Assembly (NCBI GenBank): GCA_002449695.1
Contig: DJXI01000062.1
Span: 1 to 37,760 of the forward strand
Length of the DNA stretch: 37,760 nt
Source: Verrucomicrobia bacterium UBA7008
GTDB taxonomy: Bacteria; Verrucomicrobiota; Kiritimatiellia; RFP12; UBA1067
Direction: 5' to 3'
In this document: in pieces, positions 24,247 through 32,418 of the stretch
Layout of the letters: each line of letters starts with the position of its first letter
How positions within the stretch are numbered: position 1 is the stretch's first letter
Made by a program: the position numbers and the translations under genes
The notes under the pieces: model-generated
The model's input: only the letters and a program-made list of their open reading frames with translations
Told to the model about the DNA's origin: nothing
Databases searched by the model: none

Positions 24247-25424
24247 CGGCGCGCGCGGCGGTTCGGCGGGCGCTGCCGCAGCGATTCCGCGCGGCGTTCG
24301 CGCGCCTTTCGGATCTCTTCGACGGCGGCCTGCATCGAGGCGTCGTCCGGGAACCGGTCGGCCAGCCGCTGCGCGATCTCCTCGGCGCGGCGGAGTTCCG
24401 TGTCGCGCGGATCCGCCTCGCTTCTGTCGAATTTCGTCATTGCCTCCACGAGCGACCACGACGCGCGCGCGGCCTCCCGGTGGACCGCCTCCAGCGACCG
24501 CGCCGTGCGCAGATAGCCGATGGCGAGCGCCGCGACGAAACCGGCGAGCGAAAGCGCTGCGGCCAACGTGCCGACGGCCGCCGCAGGATTCCGTCGCGCG
24601 AAGAGGACAAGCCGGCGCACGGGCGACGGCGGACGGGCCGCCACCGGCCGGCGTGCAAGAAAGCGGCGCAGATCGTCGCACAGCGCGGTCATGTCGTTGT
24701 AGCGTTTTCCGGGCGATTCCGCCGCCGCCTTCGCGCAGATGGCCGCCAGGTCGGCCGGCACGCCGTGTTGGCCGAGACTGCCCGCCGCCCGTTCCGTAAG
24801 CGTCCGGCCGAGCGCATACTGGTCGGACTTTTCCGTCGCCGCGCCGCCGGCGAGGACTTCAGGCGCCAGATAGCCGGCCGTGCCGCCGCGCGGGGCGCGC
24901 GACGCGGCGAGGCAGGCGAGCCCGAAGTCGCCGAGCTGGACGGAGCCGTCCGCACGCAGGAAGATGTTGGACGGTTTCACGTCGCGGTGGAGGATCCCGC
25001 ACGCGTGCGCGTAGGCGAGCGCCTCGGCGACGGCGATGCCGAAGCGCGCGAGTTCATCTGCGGAACGGGATGTGTGACGGTCGGCGCTTTCGCCGTCGGC
25101 CAGTTCCATCGCCATCCAGAGAAAATCGCCTGCGCGCCCGGCGGCGTAGGCCTGGACGATGTTCGGATGGTGCAGGCGCGCGACCGTGCGCGCCTCTTCG
25201 GGGACGTCTGCGCCGCCGGCGGCCCGGATGAGCTTGACGGCCACGCGCCGTCCGAGCGAAATCTGCTCCGCCGTGTAGACGGAGCCCATGCCGCCGCTGC
25301 CGATCCGGTCGAGCAGCCGGAAGTCCTCGGCCGTCAGATCGGGGCGCGCGTCGTCGTCGATCGCGCCGCCGCGTCCGCCCAGTTCGTCCAGCTCGGCCGC
25401 GAGCGCCTTCAGGTCGTCCGTCAT
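24240..25424 (-). CDS. Membrane-anchored Ser/Thr protein kinase (PknB-like)
   Basis: The 394-residue kinase has a complete Hanks-type domain: glycine loop GSGGMGSVY (42-50), Lys64 in VAVKLI, catalytic HRDVKPSN with Asp148, DFG with Asp166, and GTAGYLAPEVL. A basic juxtamembrane stretch and one transmembrane helix (about residues 275-300) follow, then a short, helical, probably extracytoplasmic or linker tail with many charged residues. I chose the ATG that forms an ATGA overlap with the sigma-factor stop, rather than the in-frame start 30 nt upstream. Pairing of an ECF sigma factor with a Hanks kinase is common in PVC bacteria, where the kinase is thought to control the sigma factor. Confidence 0.92.
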   Translation of the reverse strand: MTDDLKALAAELDELGGRGGAIDDDARPDLTAEDFRLLDRIGSGGMGSVYTAEQISLGRRVAVKLIRAAGGADVPEEARTVARLHHPNIVQAYAAGRAGDFLWMAMELADGESADRHTSRSADELARFGIAVAEALAYAHACGILHRDVKPSNIFLRADGSVQLGDFGLACLAASRAPRGGTAGYLAPEVLAGGAATEKSDQYALGRTLTERAAGSLGQHGVPADLAAICAKAAAESPGKRYNDMTALCDDLRRFLARRPVAARPPSPVRRLVLFARRNPAAAVGTLAAALSLAGFVAALAIGYLRTARSLEAVHREAARASWSLVEAMTKFDRSEADPRDTELRRAEEIAQRLADRFPDDASMQAAVEEIRKARERRAESLRQRPPNRRARRQ

Positions 25425-26011
25425 GGCGCGCGCCTCCCGCCGTCGCCGAAGCACGACATCGCCTCCAGCGCCTTCTGGAGGCGTTCGAGGGCGCGCACAT
25501 GGCGGATCGACGCGGCCTTGGGCGCGATGCCGAGCGCGGCGGCGCAGTCGGTGTTGGTCAGTCCGTCGAAATGCCGGAGCGTCAGGATCGCGCGGTCGTT
25601 CGGCGGCAGCGTCGCGAGGGCGCGCCGCAGGAGGGCGTGGCGCTCGTTCCGGTCGACGCGCGAGACCGGCGTCGTGACGTCGGCGGGTCGGTCGGCGAGG
25701 ATTTCGTCCGCGTCGTCGCCCGTCGTCTCGCGGCAGGCGTCGCGCGCCGCCGCGCCGAGATGGCGGCGTTCCGCGTCGACGAGCGTCTGCAAAAGGAGCG
25801 TGCGCAGCTTGACGTAGATCGGCACGTCGCGATGGTCGGCGAGATAGCCCAGGCGCTGCGCGGCCGCGCTATACGTCTGCTGCACGATGTCTTCCGGCGA
25901 GAGGCGGCGCCGGAGGAGGGGGTTCAGCCGCCGTTCCGCCACGGCGAGCAGGCGTTCGCGGTGTTCGGCGAACGCTGCGGCGAGTTCGTGCGGCGTGACG
26001 GTTCCTTCCAT
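25421..26011 (-). CDS. ECF-subfamily RNA polymerase sigma factor
   Basis: The 196-residue protein has a region 2 segment with RRRLSPEDIVQQTYSAAAQRL and a region 4 with LPPNDRAILTLRHFDGL followed by a helix-turn-helix (NTDCAAALGIAPKAASIRHVRALERL). It fits the ECF family often found next to Ser/Thr kinases in Planctomycetes and relatives. No anti-sigma factor gene is adjacent; the downstream kinase overlaps by 4 nt and is the likely controller. The start ATG (26011) is set by a TGC-TAAAAT box 7 nt upstream; an in-frame ATG 36 nt earlier lies upstream of that box. Confidence 0.9.
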   Translation of the reverse strand: MEGTVTPHELAAAFAEHRERLLAVAERRLNPLLRRRLSPEDIVQQTYSAAAQRLGYLADHRDVPIYVKLRTLLLQTLVDAERRHLGAAARDACRETTGDDADEILADRPADVTTPVSRVDRNERHALLRRALATLPPNDRAILTLRHFDGLTNTDCAAALGIAPKAASIRHVRALERLQKALEAMSCFGDGGRRAP

Positions 26012-26018
26012 GCCGTGT

Positions 26019-26027
26019 ATTTTAGCA
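26019..26027 (-). promoter_or_regulatory. Extended -10 promoter TGC-TAAAAT, near-leaderless, for the sigma factor gene
   Basis: On the minus strand the box is followed by 7 nt (ACACGGC) and then ATG. The predicted leader is about 1 nt. The 102-nt divergent region to 26113 serves both this gene and the plus-strand gene at 26114; no equally clear box is seen on the plus strand. Confidence 0.6.
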
Positions 26028-26113
26028 TTTGTCCCCGCATCCTGCAACGGTTCAAAAAAAGCTGTAGATTCTGCGGCGGGATTGCGTTCTTACAGATGGA
26101 AGGAGATGTACAC

Positions 26114-28114
26114 ATGAAGAAACTGATGCTGACTGTCGCCGCCGCCACCGCCTGTGCGGTCGCCGGCGCCGTGATGAACACCTGCCGGGACGGGATGTGC
26201 CGGCTGCCCGCCGCGCCCGCCGAGGCGACGTTCGACGTGCTTTCGCCCGTCCCCGAGACGGCGGTCGAGACGGTCGCGCAGGGGCCGCGCCTCGCGTCGC
26301 TCGACGGCAAGACGATCGCCCTTGTCGGCGGCAGCTTCATGGCGTCCGTCACGCACAGCGAGCTCAGGAACCTCATCCTGAAGGAGTTTCCGACCGCCAC
26401 GGTCTACCTGCTGAACGAAATCGGTTCGGCGGGGGCGTATCCGCGCCCCGGCGTCGTCCGGCGCGAGAAGGACGAGTTCCAGCGGAAGCTGAAGGAATTC
26501 AAGGTGGACGCGGTCATCTCCGGCAACGGCGGCTGCGGACTCTGCACGCCGAAGGAGACGGGTTCGTGCATCGCCGCCGAAGTCCTCGGCATCCCGTCCG
26601 TGATGATCGCGGGCCCGGGCTTCGTCCAGCAGGCGCAGGCCACGGCGCGCGCGGCGGGCCTTATGAACCTCGCGGTCGCGGAGTATCCGGGTTCGTTCGC
26701 GTCGCACACGCGCGAGGAGCTGGTCGAAAACACGCGCCAGGTCCTCTGGCCCGCCGTCAAGAAGGCCCTCACCGAGCCGATCATCGCAGCCGAGCGGGCC
26801 GCCGGCGAAGCGCCCGCGGCGGCGGACGGCGTCGTGCTCACCGGCACCTACGCCGAAATCCAGCGCGCGTTCCTCGATTCGGGCTGGACGGACGGCCTGC
26901 CGGTGACGCCGCCGACGGAAGACGCGGTCGCAGCGTTCCTGCGCTTCACCGATCTCGATCCCGATCACGCGCTCGGCGTCATTCCGCCCGCCCAGCGCGC
27001 GGTGACGGTGCGGCACGTGGCGGTGAACGGCGTGATGGCGGGCTGCCCGCCGGAGTTCATGCCGATCCTCCTCGCGTTCGCGGAGGCGATGAAGGCGGGC
27101 GACTTCCGCCGCACGCTCGTCTCGATGCACGCATGGACGCCGTACTGCTGGCTCAACGGGCCCGTCGCGCGCCAGCTCGGGTTCGATTCCGCGCAGGGCG
27201 AGATTTCCGAACCGAAGAACGCGGTGCTCGGCCGCTTCATCAACCTCGCGCTCGTCAACCTCGGCGGCTACCGCGTGAAGGAGAACCGCATGGGCACGTT
27301 CGGCTACCTGATGCCGTGGTGCCTCGTGGAGAACGACGCCGCGGCGATCGCGGTCGGCTGGAAGCCGTACCACCTGCAGCAGGGCTACGCGCTCAACGAC
27401 TCGACGCTCTCGTGCGCGTCGGCGATCAACTGGGGCAACAACCTCGTGCCCGCGTCGTCCGATCCCGAGACGATCAAGGATATGATCGCGTGGGACGCCG
27501 TGGAGAAGCAGCAGATGGCCGTCGGCAGCGGCATGCCGCGCGTCTACCGCACGTTCCTCCTGACACCCGACGTCGCGCGCGATCTCGCGCAGAAATACGC
27601 ATCCAAGGACGCCCTCGAAGCGGCGCTCGTCGAGGCCGCGCGCAATCCGCTCGGCGCGCGCGCCTACGCCAACTACTACGGCAATCCGGGCAGCGCGTTC
27701 GATCCCGCGACGTGTCCGCTCGCCCGCCAGGAGGCGGCGATCGCCCGGGCCGAGGGCGCGGCGGCGACCGCGACGCCGCCGTGGCTCGCGTGGACGGGCC
27801 TCCGGACGATGACGACCGTTCCCGTGATGCAGGAGGGCAAGAGCATCTTCCTCGTGACGGGCGATCCCGCGCGCAACAAGGAGCAGTGCCTGCCCGGCGG
27901 CGGCTCGGCGACGGTGAAGATCGTCCTGCCGGCGGCGTGGGACGCGCTGATGGCGGAGAAGGGGTATGCGCCGCTCGCGACCTTCCGGCTGACGAGCGAC
28001 CTCGCGCCCGACGCGCCGCGGCCGAAGGTGCGCGGCTACGACCGCCCCGGCGTGCGCGCCGACCGCCAGCCGCGCGCGCGGCGCCGTCCGCTTGACGGCG
28101 GACGCGGTCTTTGA
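26114..28114 (+). CDS. Exported two-domain protein: UGSC-like (Cys form) plus DGLPVTPPT-type domain
   Basis: The 666-residue protein has a Sec signal peptide (about 1-24). Residues about 65-235 resemble the UGSC (seleno)protein family: GKTIALVGGSF near the start, then GGCGLCTPKE in which Cys141-Gly-Leu-Cys144-Thr sits where family members have Sec-Gly-Ser-Cys-Thr, then GIPSVMIAGPGFVQQAQ. From about 250 a second domain begins with SGWTDGLPVTPPTEDAVAAFL, GVIPP, HVAVNGVMAGCPPEFMPILLA and LNGPVARQLGF. I recall this as a conserved uncharacterised family found near UGSC genes. A basic, Arg-rich tail ends the protein. It probably has a thiol-redox role, but its reaction is unknown. Strong ribosome site AAGGAG. 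Divergent from the sigma factor-kinase pair. Confidence 0.72.
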   Translation: MKKLMLTVAAATACAVAGAVMNTCRDGMCRLPAAPAEATFDVLSPVPETAVETVAQGPRLASLDGKTIALVGGSFMASVTHSELRNLILKEFPTATVYLLNEIGSAGAYPRPGVVRREKDEFQRKLKEFKVDAVISGNGGCGLCTPKETGSCIAAEVLGIPSVMIAGPGFVQQAQATARAAGLMNLAVAEYPGSFASHTREELVENTRQVLWPAVKKALTEPIIAAERAAGEAPAAADGVVLTGTYAEIQRAFLDSGWTDGLPVTPPTEDAVAAFLRFTDLDPDHALGVIPPAQRAVTVRHVAVNGVMAGCPPEFMPILLAFAEAMKAGDFRRTLVSMHAWTPYCWLNGPVARQLGFDSAQGEISEPKNAVLGRFINLALVNLGGYRVKENRMGTFGYLMPWCLVENDAAAIAVGWKPYHLQQGYALNDSTLSCASAINWGNNLVPASSDPETIKDMIAWDAVEKQQMAVGSGMPRVYRTFLLTPDVARDLAQKYASKDALEAALVEAARNPLGARAYANYYGNPGSAFDPATCPLARQEAAIARAEGAAATATPPWLAWTGLRTMTTVPVMQEGKSIFLVTGDPARNKEQCLPGGGSATVKIVLPAAWDALMAEKGYAPLATFRLTSDLAPDAPRPKVRGYDRPGVRADRQPRARRRPLDGGRGL

Positions 28115-28120
28115 TAGACT
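28085..28120 (+). promoter_or_regulatory. Promoter TTGACG-17-TAGACT with the -35 inside an inverted repeat
   Basis: TTGACG (28092-28097), 17 nt, then extended -10 TGA-TAGACT (28112-28120) make the best full promoter in the window. The -35 is exactly the loop of a 7-bp inverted repeat CGTCCGC/GCGGACG (28085-28091, 28098-28104). Nine nt lie between the -10 and ATG 28130, giving a predicted 3-nt leader. The element overlaps the end of the upstream gene. Confidence 0.65.
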
Positions 28121-28129
28121 GATGGCAGA

Positions 28130-30352
28130 ATGAAACGGACACGCAGCATCCTTGCGGCCGGATGGACCGCGCTCTGCCTGTCCGTCTGCGCCGACGGGAC
28201 GTGGACGGACGCCGAGACCGTCACGGCGTATCTGACCACGACGCTTCACACGGCCGTCTCGGACGTCCGGGTCCATTCCTCCGATGAGGCGGCGGCGCTT
28301 GTCGACCGGTATTTTGCGCACGTGCCCGAAGCGCCGCACGCGGCGGCCCGGCCGGATCCGGCGCGCCGCCTGCAGCGGATGAAACATCTGCTGGAAAACG
28401 AATTCGCCTTCGTCTATTCGTTTTCGATCGCTGCGGACGATCTGACGGCCCTTGCCGGGGAAACCGCGCCCGATGCGTCCGTCTACGTGTTTCAGCCGCG
28501 CGTGTTCAGCGGAGCCGACATCTGCTCGTATCCGCCGCGCATCCTGATTGGACCGCGGCGGACGGACTGCGCCGAGTATGTCGTTCTGTCCAAGGCGGAC
28601 GGGCGTGTTGTCGACTGCTTCATCAGAGGAATCGGAAACGGGCACAGCGAGGGTCAGCCGCTTCCGTTCAGAAATCGCAAGCTGGAGACGGAAGTCCGCG
28701 TTCCGTCGCTGGAGGCAAATGGGCGTCAGGATGAAGCGGAGCCGGAAGCCGTCGTCGTGGCGGATGTCGAAGGCGTGTTCTTCGATTCCATCCGCAACAT
28801 GAATCCGTCCTGCGTCAAGGAGGTGGCGCCGACTTCATATACCTTGATCTCGCCCGTGGCGACCTACCGCGTGGAGCTTCTCGTCCGGCGGGTGGAAGAA
28901 GGAGCGTTCCCGTACGAGCGTCTGGCGTTTACCGTCGATCCGGTGCGCGATCTGATGCTCTGCGAGGTCTGGCCGTTCTATCGCGGCATGACGCTCGGCG
29001 TCGTGCTGTGCCGGATCGACGGCGCGCTGCGCGTCCGGCGCGTGGAACCCGTCCTCCCCTATCCGCCGTTCACGGCGTGCGCGCAGCTGTTTACGGATTC
29101 GCTGGTGCACCGCTACGATTCCTCCCGCAGTTCGCGCTTCGCGCTCAACGCGCGCGCGGCCGACCTGCGGCCCGGCGAGGTCGCGGCGTGTCTGGCCGTC
29201 CAGTACGGCGAGCACACGCTGGCCAAGTTCTTCGCGCCGCGCAACGGGATTACGGGGCGTTACGGCGATTTCCCCGATTATCAGGACGGCGCCACGGTCG
29301 AGGTCTGGACGGCATCCGAGGGGGCCGATCCGGACTACTGGCGGGACGCCTGGTTCGCGAGCCCGATGGATGAACCGTGTCTCTCGTCAGACGCGACTCA
29401 ATCCTGCTCGGTCCGGAACGCCGAAGAAGGGCTGGACGACCTTGCGCGGCTGAAATTCCGATGGGGGCCGTGCCGCGTCGACAGTCGGATTTCCCACGCG
29501 CAGACGCTCGGCGATGTCGTTGTCCTGCTGGATGCGGCGGCGGTCTGCACCGGATGCGGACGGCGGCACGACAAGTTGACGGTGGAGACGTCGGTCGCCG
29601 CGCGTCGCGTGGTGATGAAGAAGCCGCTTTTCCCGCAGTCCGTCTTCGACGCGCTGGAGCAGGCCTGCGAACAGACCGGCTGCCGGTTCACGGTGGACGG
29701 AACGAACGTTGTCATTTCAGCGTCTCTCTCGGATACCGAACTCGCCGACGACTCGCTTCAGGGGCGGCTCCGCGTCCTGGAACGGGCCGGTTTCGCCTCT
29801 GTCGCGGGCGCGCAGTATGCGGACGTGTCGTTCTGGCGGCGTGACACGAAATCCGAAGCGGAGTCGCCGGTCGGCGAGCTGCCGATCCGGTTTTACAGCG
29901 GCGACTATGGACTGACGGGCGACGGCTGGATCCGCACGACGGCGGACGGCCGCCACGAGACGCTCGCGTTCGACAGCGCCTGGTGGCCGAGCGACGGCGC
30001 GGAAGGGTTCCGCGCGCCCGAAAAGGCGCGGCTGGCGCGCGACATCGCGAAGGTGCGCGCCTACCTGCGCGATGCCGCGGCCGATCCGGACGACTTTGAG
30101 CTGCGCCGGGACGCGGAAAAACGCGACCGCTTCGCGCTGGCGTTCGCGCTTCACGTCCATCAGGCCGGATCTGTCGAAGAGGCGCAGACGCTGTTCGACG
30201 CGCTCAAGCTGCGCCCCGGCGCGGAGCCGGATGCTTTCCATTCGCTCCTGTCCCGGATCAGGCGATTCAGGACGGAATATCCCGATTTTCCGACCTGGCT
30301 GGAGAAGTCGGTCGATCCGCGAACGAAAGGAGAGACTGCCGATGGTGAATAA
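28130..30352 (+). CDS. Large exported protein of unknown function, first gene of radical SAM cassette
   Basis: I do not recognise this 740-residue protein. It has a signal peptide (about 1-21, ending SVCADG). No membrane helix follows. A CxxC pair in VCTGCGRRHD lies near residue 475. The segment after it, KPLFPQSVFDALEQACEQTG and FTVDGTNVVIS (about 497-530), has the shape of a secretin/TonB short N-terminal (STN) domain; this is a weak resemblance. The C-terminal 120 residues are charged and helical. It overlaps the next gene by 11 nt, so the three genes form one unit. It could be an exported structural or binding partner of the cassette. Confidence 0.6.
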   Translation: MKRTRSILAAGWTALCLSVCADGTWTDAETVTAYLTTTLHTAVSDVRVHSSDEAAALVDRYFAHVPEAPHAAARPDPARRLQRMKHLLENEFAFVYSFSIAADDLTALAGETAPDASVYVFQPRVFSGADICSYPPRILIGPRRTDCAEYVVLSKADGRVVDCFIRGIGNGHSEGQPLPFRNRKLETEVRVPSLEANGRQDEAEPEAVVVADVEGVFFDSIRNMNPSCVKEVAPTSYTLISPVATYRVELLVRRVEEGAFPYERLAFTVDPVRDLMLCEVWPFYRGMTLGVVLCRIDGALRVRRVEPVLPYPPFTACAQLFTDSLVHRYDSSRSSRFALNARAADLRPGEVAACLAVQYGEHTLAKFFAPRNGITGRYGDFPDYQDGATVEVWTASEGADPDYWRDAWFASPMDEPCLSSDATQSCSVRNAEEGLDDLARLKFRWGPCRVDSRISHAQTLGDVVVLLDAAAVCTGCGRRHDKLTVETSVAARRVVMKKPLFPQSVFDALEQACEQTGCRFTVDGTNVVISASLSDTELADDSLQGRLRVLERAGFASVAGAQYADVSFWRRDTKSEAESPVGELPIRFYSGDYGLTGDGWIRTTADGRHETLAFDSAWWPSDGAEGFRAPEKARLARDIAKVRAYLRDAAADPDDFELRRDAEKRDRFALAFALHVHQAGSVEEAQTLFDALKLRPGAEPDAFHSLLSRIRRFRTEYPDFPTWLEKSVDPRTKGETADGE

Positions 30353-31223
30353 AGTCAGGCCGGTCCGGCGGCTGTCCGCGCCGCGCTATCCCACGATCCA
30401 CGAGATCGGACAGGCGGACCTGTCGCGCGTTCCGTCGCGCTGGGCGAACCTCAAATCCGTCGTCGCCTCGCTCGGCACGGCGGCGATGGCGCTCAAGTCG
30501 CTGGCGCAGGAGGCGCAGACGGCGGATGCGCCCGCCGCGCCTGTTGCCGAATCGCCGACGCGCGAAACCGAGGCCGTCCGGCAGACGGTCGACAAGGGGC
30601 CATTGACGGATGTCTGTCCGCTGGCCGCCGTGGCCGTTGCCGGCGAAGGGCGGGGCGGTTTCGGCTGCGTGGCCATCAATCCGCCGGTGATGCTCGCGGA
30701 GGCGGAGGCGCTGGAGATCATCGAGAAGGAATTCGTCAAGCGCGGCATCCGGCTGAAGGACTGTCCCGAACTGGACGGCGTGACGCTGCCGTCCGCCCCT
30801 GAAAAGAAGCGGCCCGTGATGCTCGACTTTGGAACGGAGAAGGGCGACATTCTGGTGGAATTCATCTCGCGCGGCGACGTGAAACGCTGGTCGCCGCCCG
30901 AGCATCCCTTGTACTTTTCGACGTTCAACGTCTACGACACCCGCGCGGCGGCGACGACTGCCGTGAACGCGATTGCGGCGCGGAAGGGCGGCGAGCCTGT
31001 GACGGTCGGCGTCTTGTACGATCCGTTCGTCTACGTGCCGAAAGACTGGCAGCCTTCCGACGCATCCGCCGACTCCGAGTCCGCGTGGCGTGCGCGCCAG
31101 GCGGAGGGGCGGCGCCTCGCCCGCGAACAGCTGACGGCGCAGATCGATGCGTTCTTCGACTACCTTGCCCGGACGGGAAAACTTCCGGCGCGCCGCGATG
31201 CACCTGACGCTTCATCTCACTGA
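30342..31223 (+). CDS. Unknown protein paired with radical SAM enzyme (possible substrate or partner)
   Basis: The 293-residue protein is not recognised with certainty. It has a basic N terminus (NKVRPVRRLSAPRYPTIHEI), an Ala-rich linker (about 45-75), then a compact domain from about 95 with GRGGFGCVAINPPVMLAEAE and EALEIIEKEFVKRGI. A strand with VTVGVLYDPFVYVPKDW follows, and a C-terminal helix with REQLTAQIDAFFDYLARTGK. Only three Cys are visible. No signal peptide is clear. Start ATG 30342 has an AAAGGAGA ribosome site. It overlaps the upstream gene by 11 nt and the radical SAM gene by 26 nt, which argues for functional coupling. It may be the substrate, a carrier or a partner of the enzyme. 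Confidence 0.6.
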   Translation: MVNKVRPVRRLSAPRYPTIHEIGQADLSRVPSRWANLKSVVASLGTAAMALKSLAQEAQTADAPAAPVAESPTRETEAVRQTVDKGPLTDVCPLAAVAVAGEGRGGFGCVAINPPVMLAEAEALEIIEKEFVKRGIRLKDCPELDGVTLPSAPEKKRPVMLDFGTEKGDILVEFISRGDVKRWSPPEHPLYFSTFNVYDTRAAATTAVNAIAARKGGEPVTVGVLYDPFVYVPKDWQPSDASADSESAWRARQAEGRRLAREQLTAQIDAFFDYLARTGKLPARRDAPDASSH

Positions 31224-32295
31224 CCGCTGCAATCTCGCGTGCCGCTACTGCTACGCGCGGCACGGCACGCGCGACATGACGCTCGCGACCGCGCTCGCGG
31301 CGATCGACGAGTGCACGCGCGGCGAGGAGAATGCGGGGATCATCTTCTTCGGCGGCGAGCCGCTGCTGCGCGAAGACCTCATCTTCGACGTGATCGACGC
31401 GTGCGAACATCGCGCGCCGAACCGGTTCCACTACAAGGTGACGACGAACGGCACGCTCGTGACGGAGGCGTTCCTCGCGCGCGCGGCGGCCGTGCGGCTG
31501 CATGTGGCGGTGAGCTGCGACGGCACGCCGAAGACGCAGGACGCCCATCGCGTATCACCGTCGGGCGAAGGCTCGTCCGCGGCACTTCTGCCGCGGCTGA
31601 AGGCCGTGCTGGCGGCCCAGCCGTACGCGCCCGTGATGATGACGGTGAATCCCGACACGGCGGCCGATTTCGCCGGCAGCGTCCGCTTCCTCCGTGCGCT
31701 CGGCGCGTCCTATCTGATTTCCAGCGTGAACTTTCAGGCGGCGTGGACCGCGTCCGCCTGGCGCGCGCTCCGGCGCGCGTACAAAGAGCTCGCGGCCTGG
31801 TATCTCGATGCGTACCGCCATGAGGAGAAGATTTATTTCGCCGCGTTCGACAAGCGCATCGCGACGCGCATCTGGCCGGGACGCGGCGCGTCGTGCCAGC
31901 TGGGGCGCCGCCAGATTTCGGTCGCGCCCGACGGGACATACTATCCGTGCGTCCAGTTCGCCGGACATCCCGCATACGCGATCGGCCGCGTCGGCGAAGG
32001 GCTGGACGAAACGCGGCGCGGCTGCCTCTTCGCGCGCAACGAACGCGCGAAACCGTCGTGCGCGGGCTGTGCGCTGCTCGGGCGGTGCAACAACCGGTGC
32101 GGCTGCCTCAACTTCTCGACGACCGGCTCGCTCGACGCGGTGCCGCCGTTCTTCTGCGAACACGAGCGCTTTCTCATTCCGCTCGCGGACGCGCTCGCCG
32201 AGCGACTCTACGCCGAGCGCAACGCGTTGTTCATCCAGCGCCACTACAATCCGGCGTTCCCGGTCGCGTCGATTCTCGAAGACATGACGCGCTGA
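31198..32295 (+). CDS. Radical SAM/SPASM-domain protein (putative peptide/protein maturase)
   Basis: The 365-residue enzyme has the radical SAM cluster motif CNLACRYC (Cys11, Cys15, Cys18), a GGEP motif (FFGGEPLLRED), and a TTNG segment. It also has a C-terminal SPASM-type Cys set: SCQLGRRQISVAPDG, YPCVQF, and the dense CAGCALLGRCNNRCGC followed by a final FFCEHE. SPASM enzymes bind extra iron-sulfur clusters and usually modify peptides or proteins, for example by thioether or carbon-carbon crosslinks or as sulfatase maturases. No sulfatase is nearby, and no short Cys-rich precursor is seen in the 28130-32418 stretch. The substrate may therefore be one of the two preceding proteins. The ATG follows the stop-overlap of the preceding gene. 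Confidence 0.85.
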   Translation: MHLTLHLTDRCNLACRYCYARHGTRDMTLATALAAIDECTRGEENAGIIFFGGEPLLREDLIFDVIDACEHRAPNRFHYKVTTNGTLVTEAFLARAAAVRLHVAVSCDGTPKTQDAHRVSPSGEGSSAALLPRLKAVLAAQPYAPVMMTVNPDTAADFAGSVRFLRALGASYLISSVNFQAAWTASAWRALRRAYKELAAWYLDAYRHEEKIYFAAFDKRIATRIWPGRGASCQLGRRQISVAPDGTYYPCVQFAGHPAYAIGRVGEGLDETRRGCLFARNERAKPSCAGCALLGRCNNRCGCLNFSTTGSLDAVPPFFCEHERFLIPLADALAERLYAERNALFIQRHYNPAFPVASILEDMTR

Positions 32296-32318
32296 CCGCG
32301 CCGGAGCCTTTGGCGATG

Positions 32319-32350
32319 CCCGCGCATCGCGGGTGCGCATTCAGCGAATG
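32319..32350 (+). terminator. Two consecutive hairpins after the radical SAM gene
   Basis: CCCGCG-CAT-CGCGGG (32319-32333) and CATTC-AGC-GAATG (32338-32350) follow the stop codon by about 25 nt. There is no strong T-run. They may together end the cassette transcript before the next promoter at 32402. Confidence 0.4.
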
Positions 32351-32401
32351 AAAACCGAGGTTATTCCATGGCGGCGGGGCGTGGCGGCGCGGGCAGCATT
32401 T

Positions 32402-32410
32402 TGATATACT
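32402..32410 (+). promoter_or_regulatory. Extended -10 promoter TGA-TATACT, near-leaderless, for the RNA methyltransferase operon
   Basis: Eight nt separate the box from ATG 32419, giving a predicted leader of about 2 nt with no Shine-Dalgarno. It would drive the six-gene operon to 37571. Confidence 0.65.
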
Positions 32411-32418
32411 ACACATCT

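Noticed and set aside
25425..25454. Upstream start for the Ser/Thr kinase
   Set aside because: It adds an Arg-rich stretch (LRRRREARA) without ribosome site; the ATGA overlap with the sigma-factor gene is the usual coupling.
26531..26550. Possible selenocysteine (TGA) codon in the UGSC-like motif
   Set aside because: The codon is TGC (Cys141) and the frame is open throughout, so no recoding is needed.
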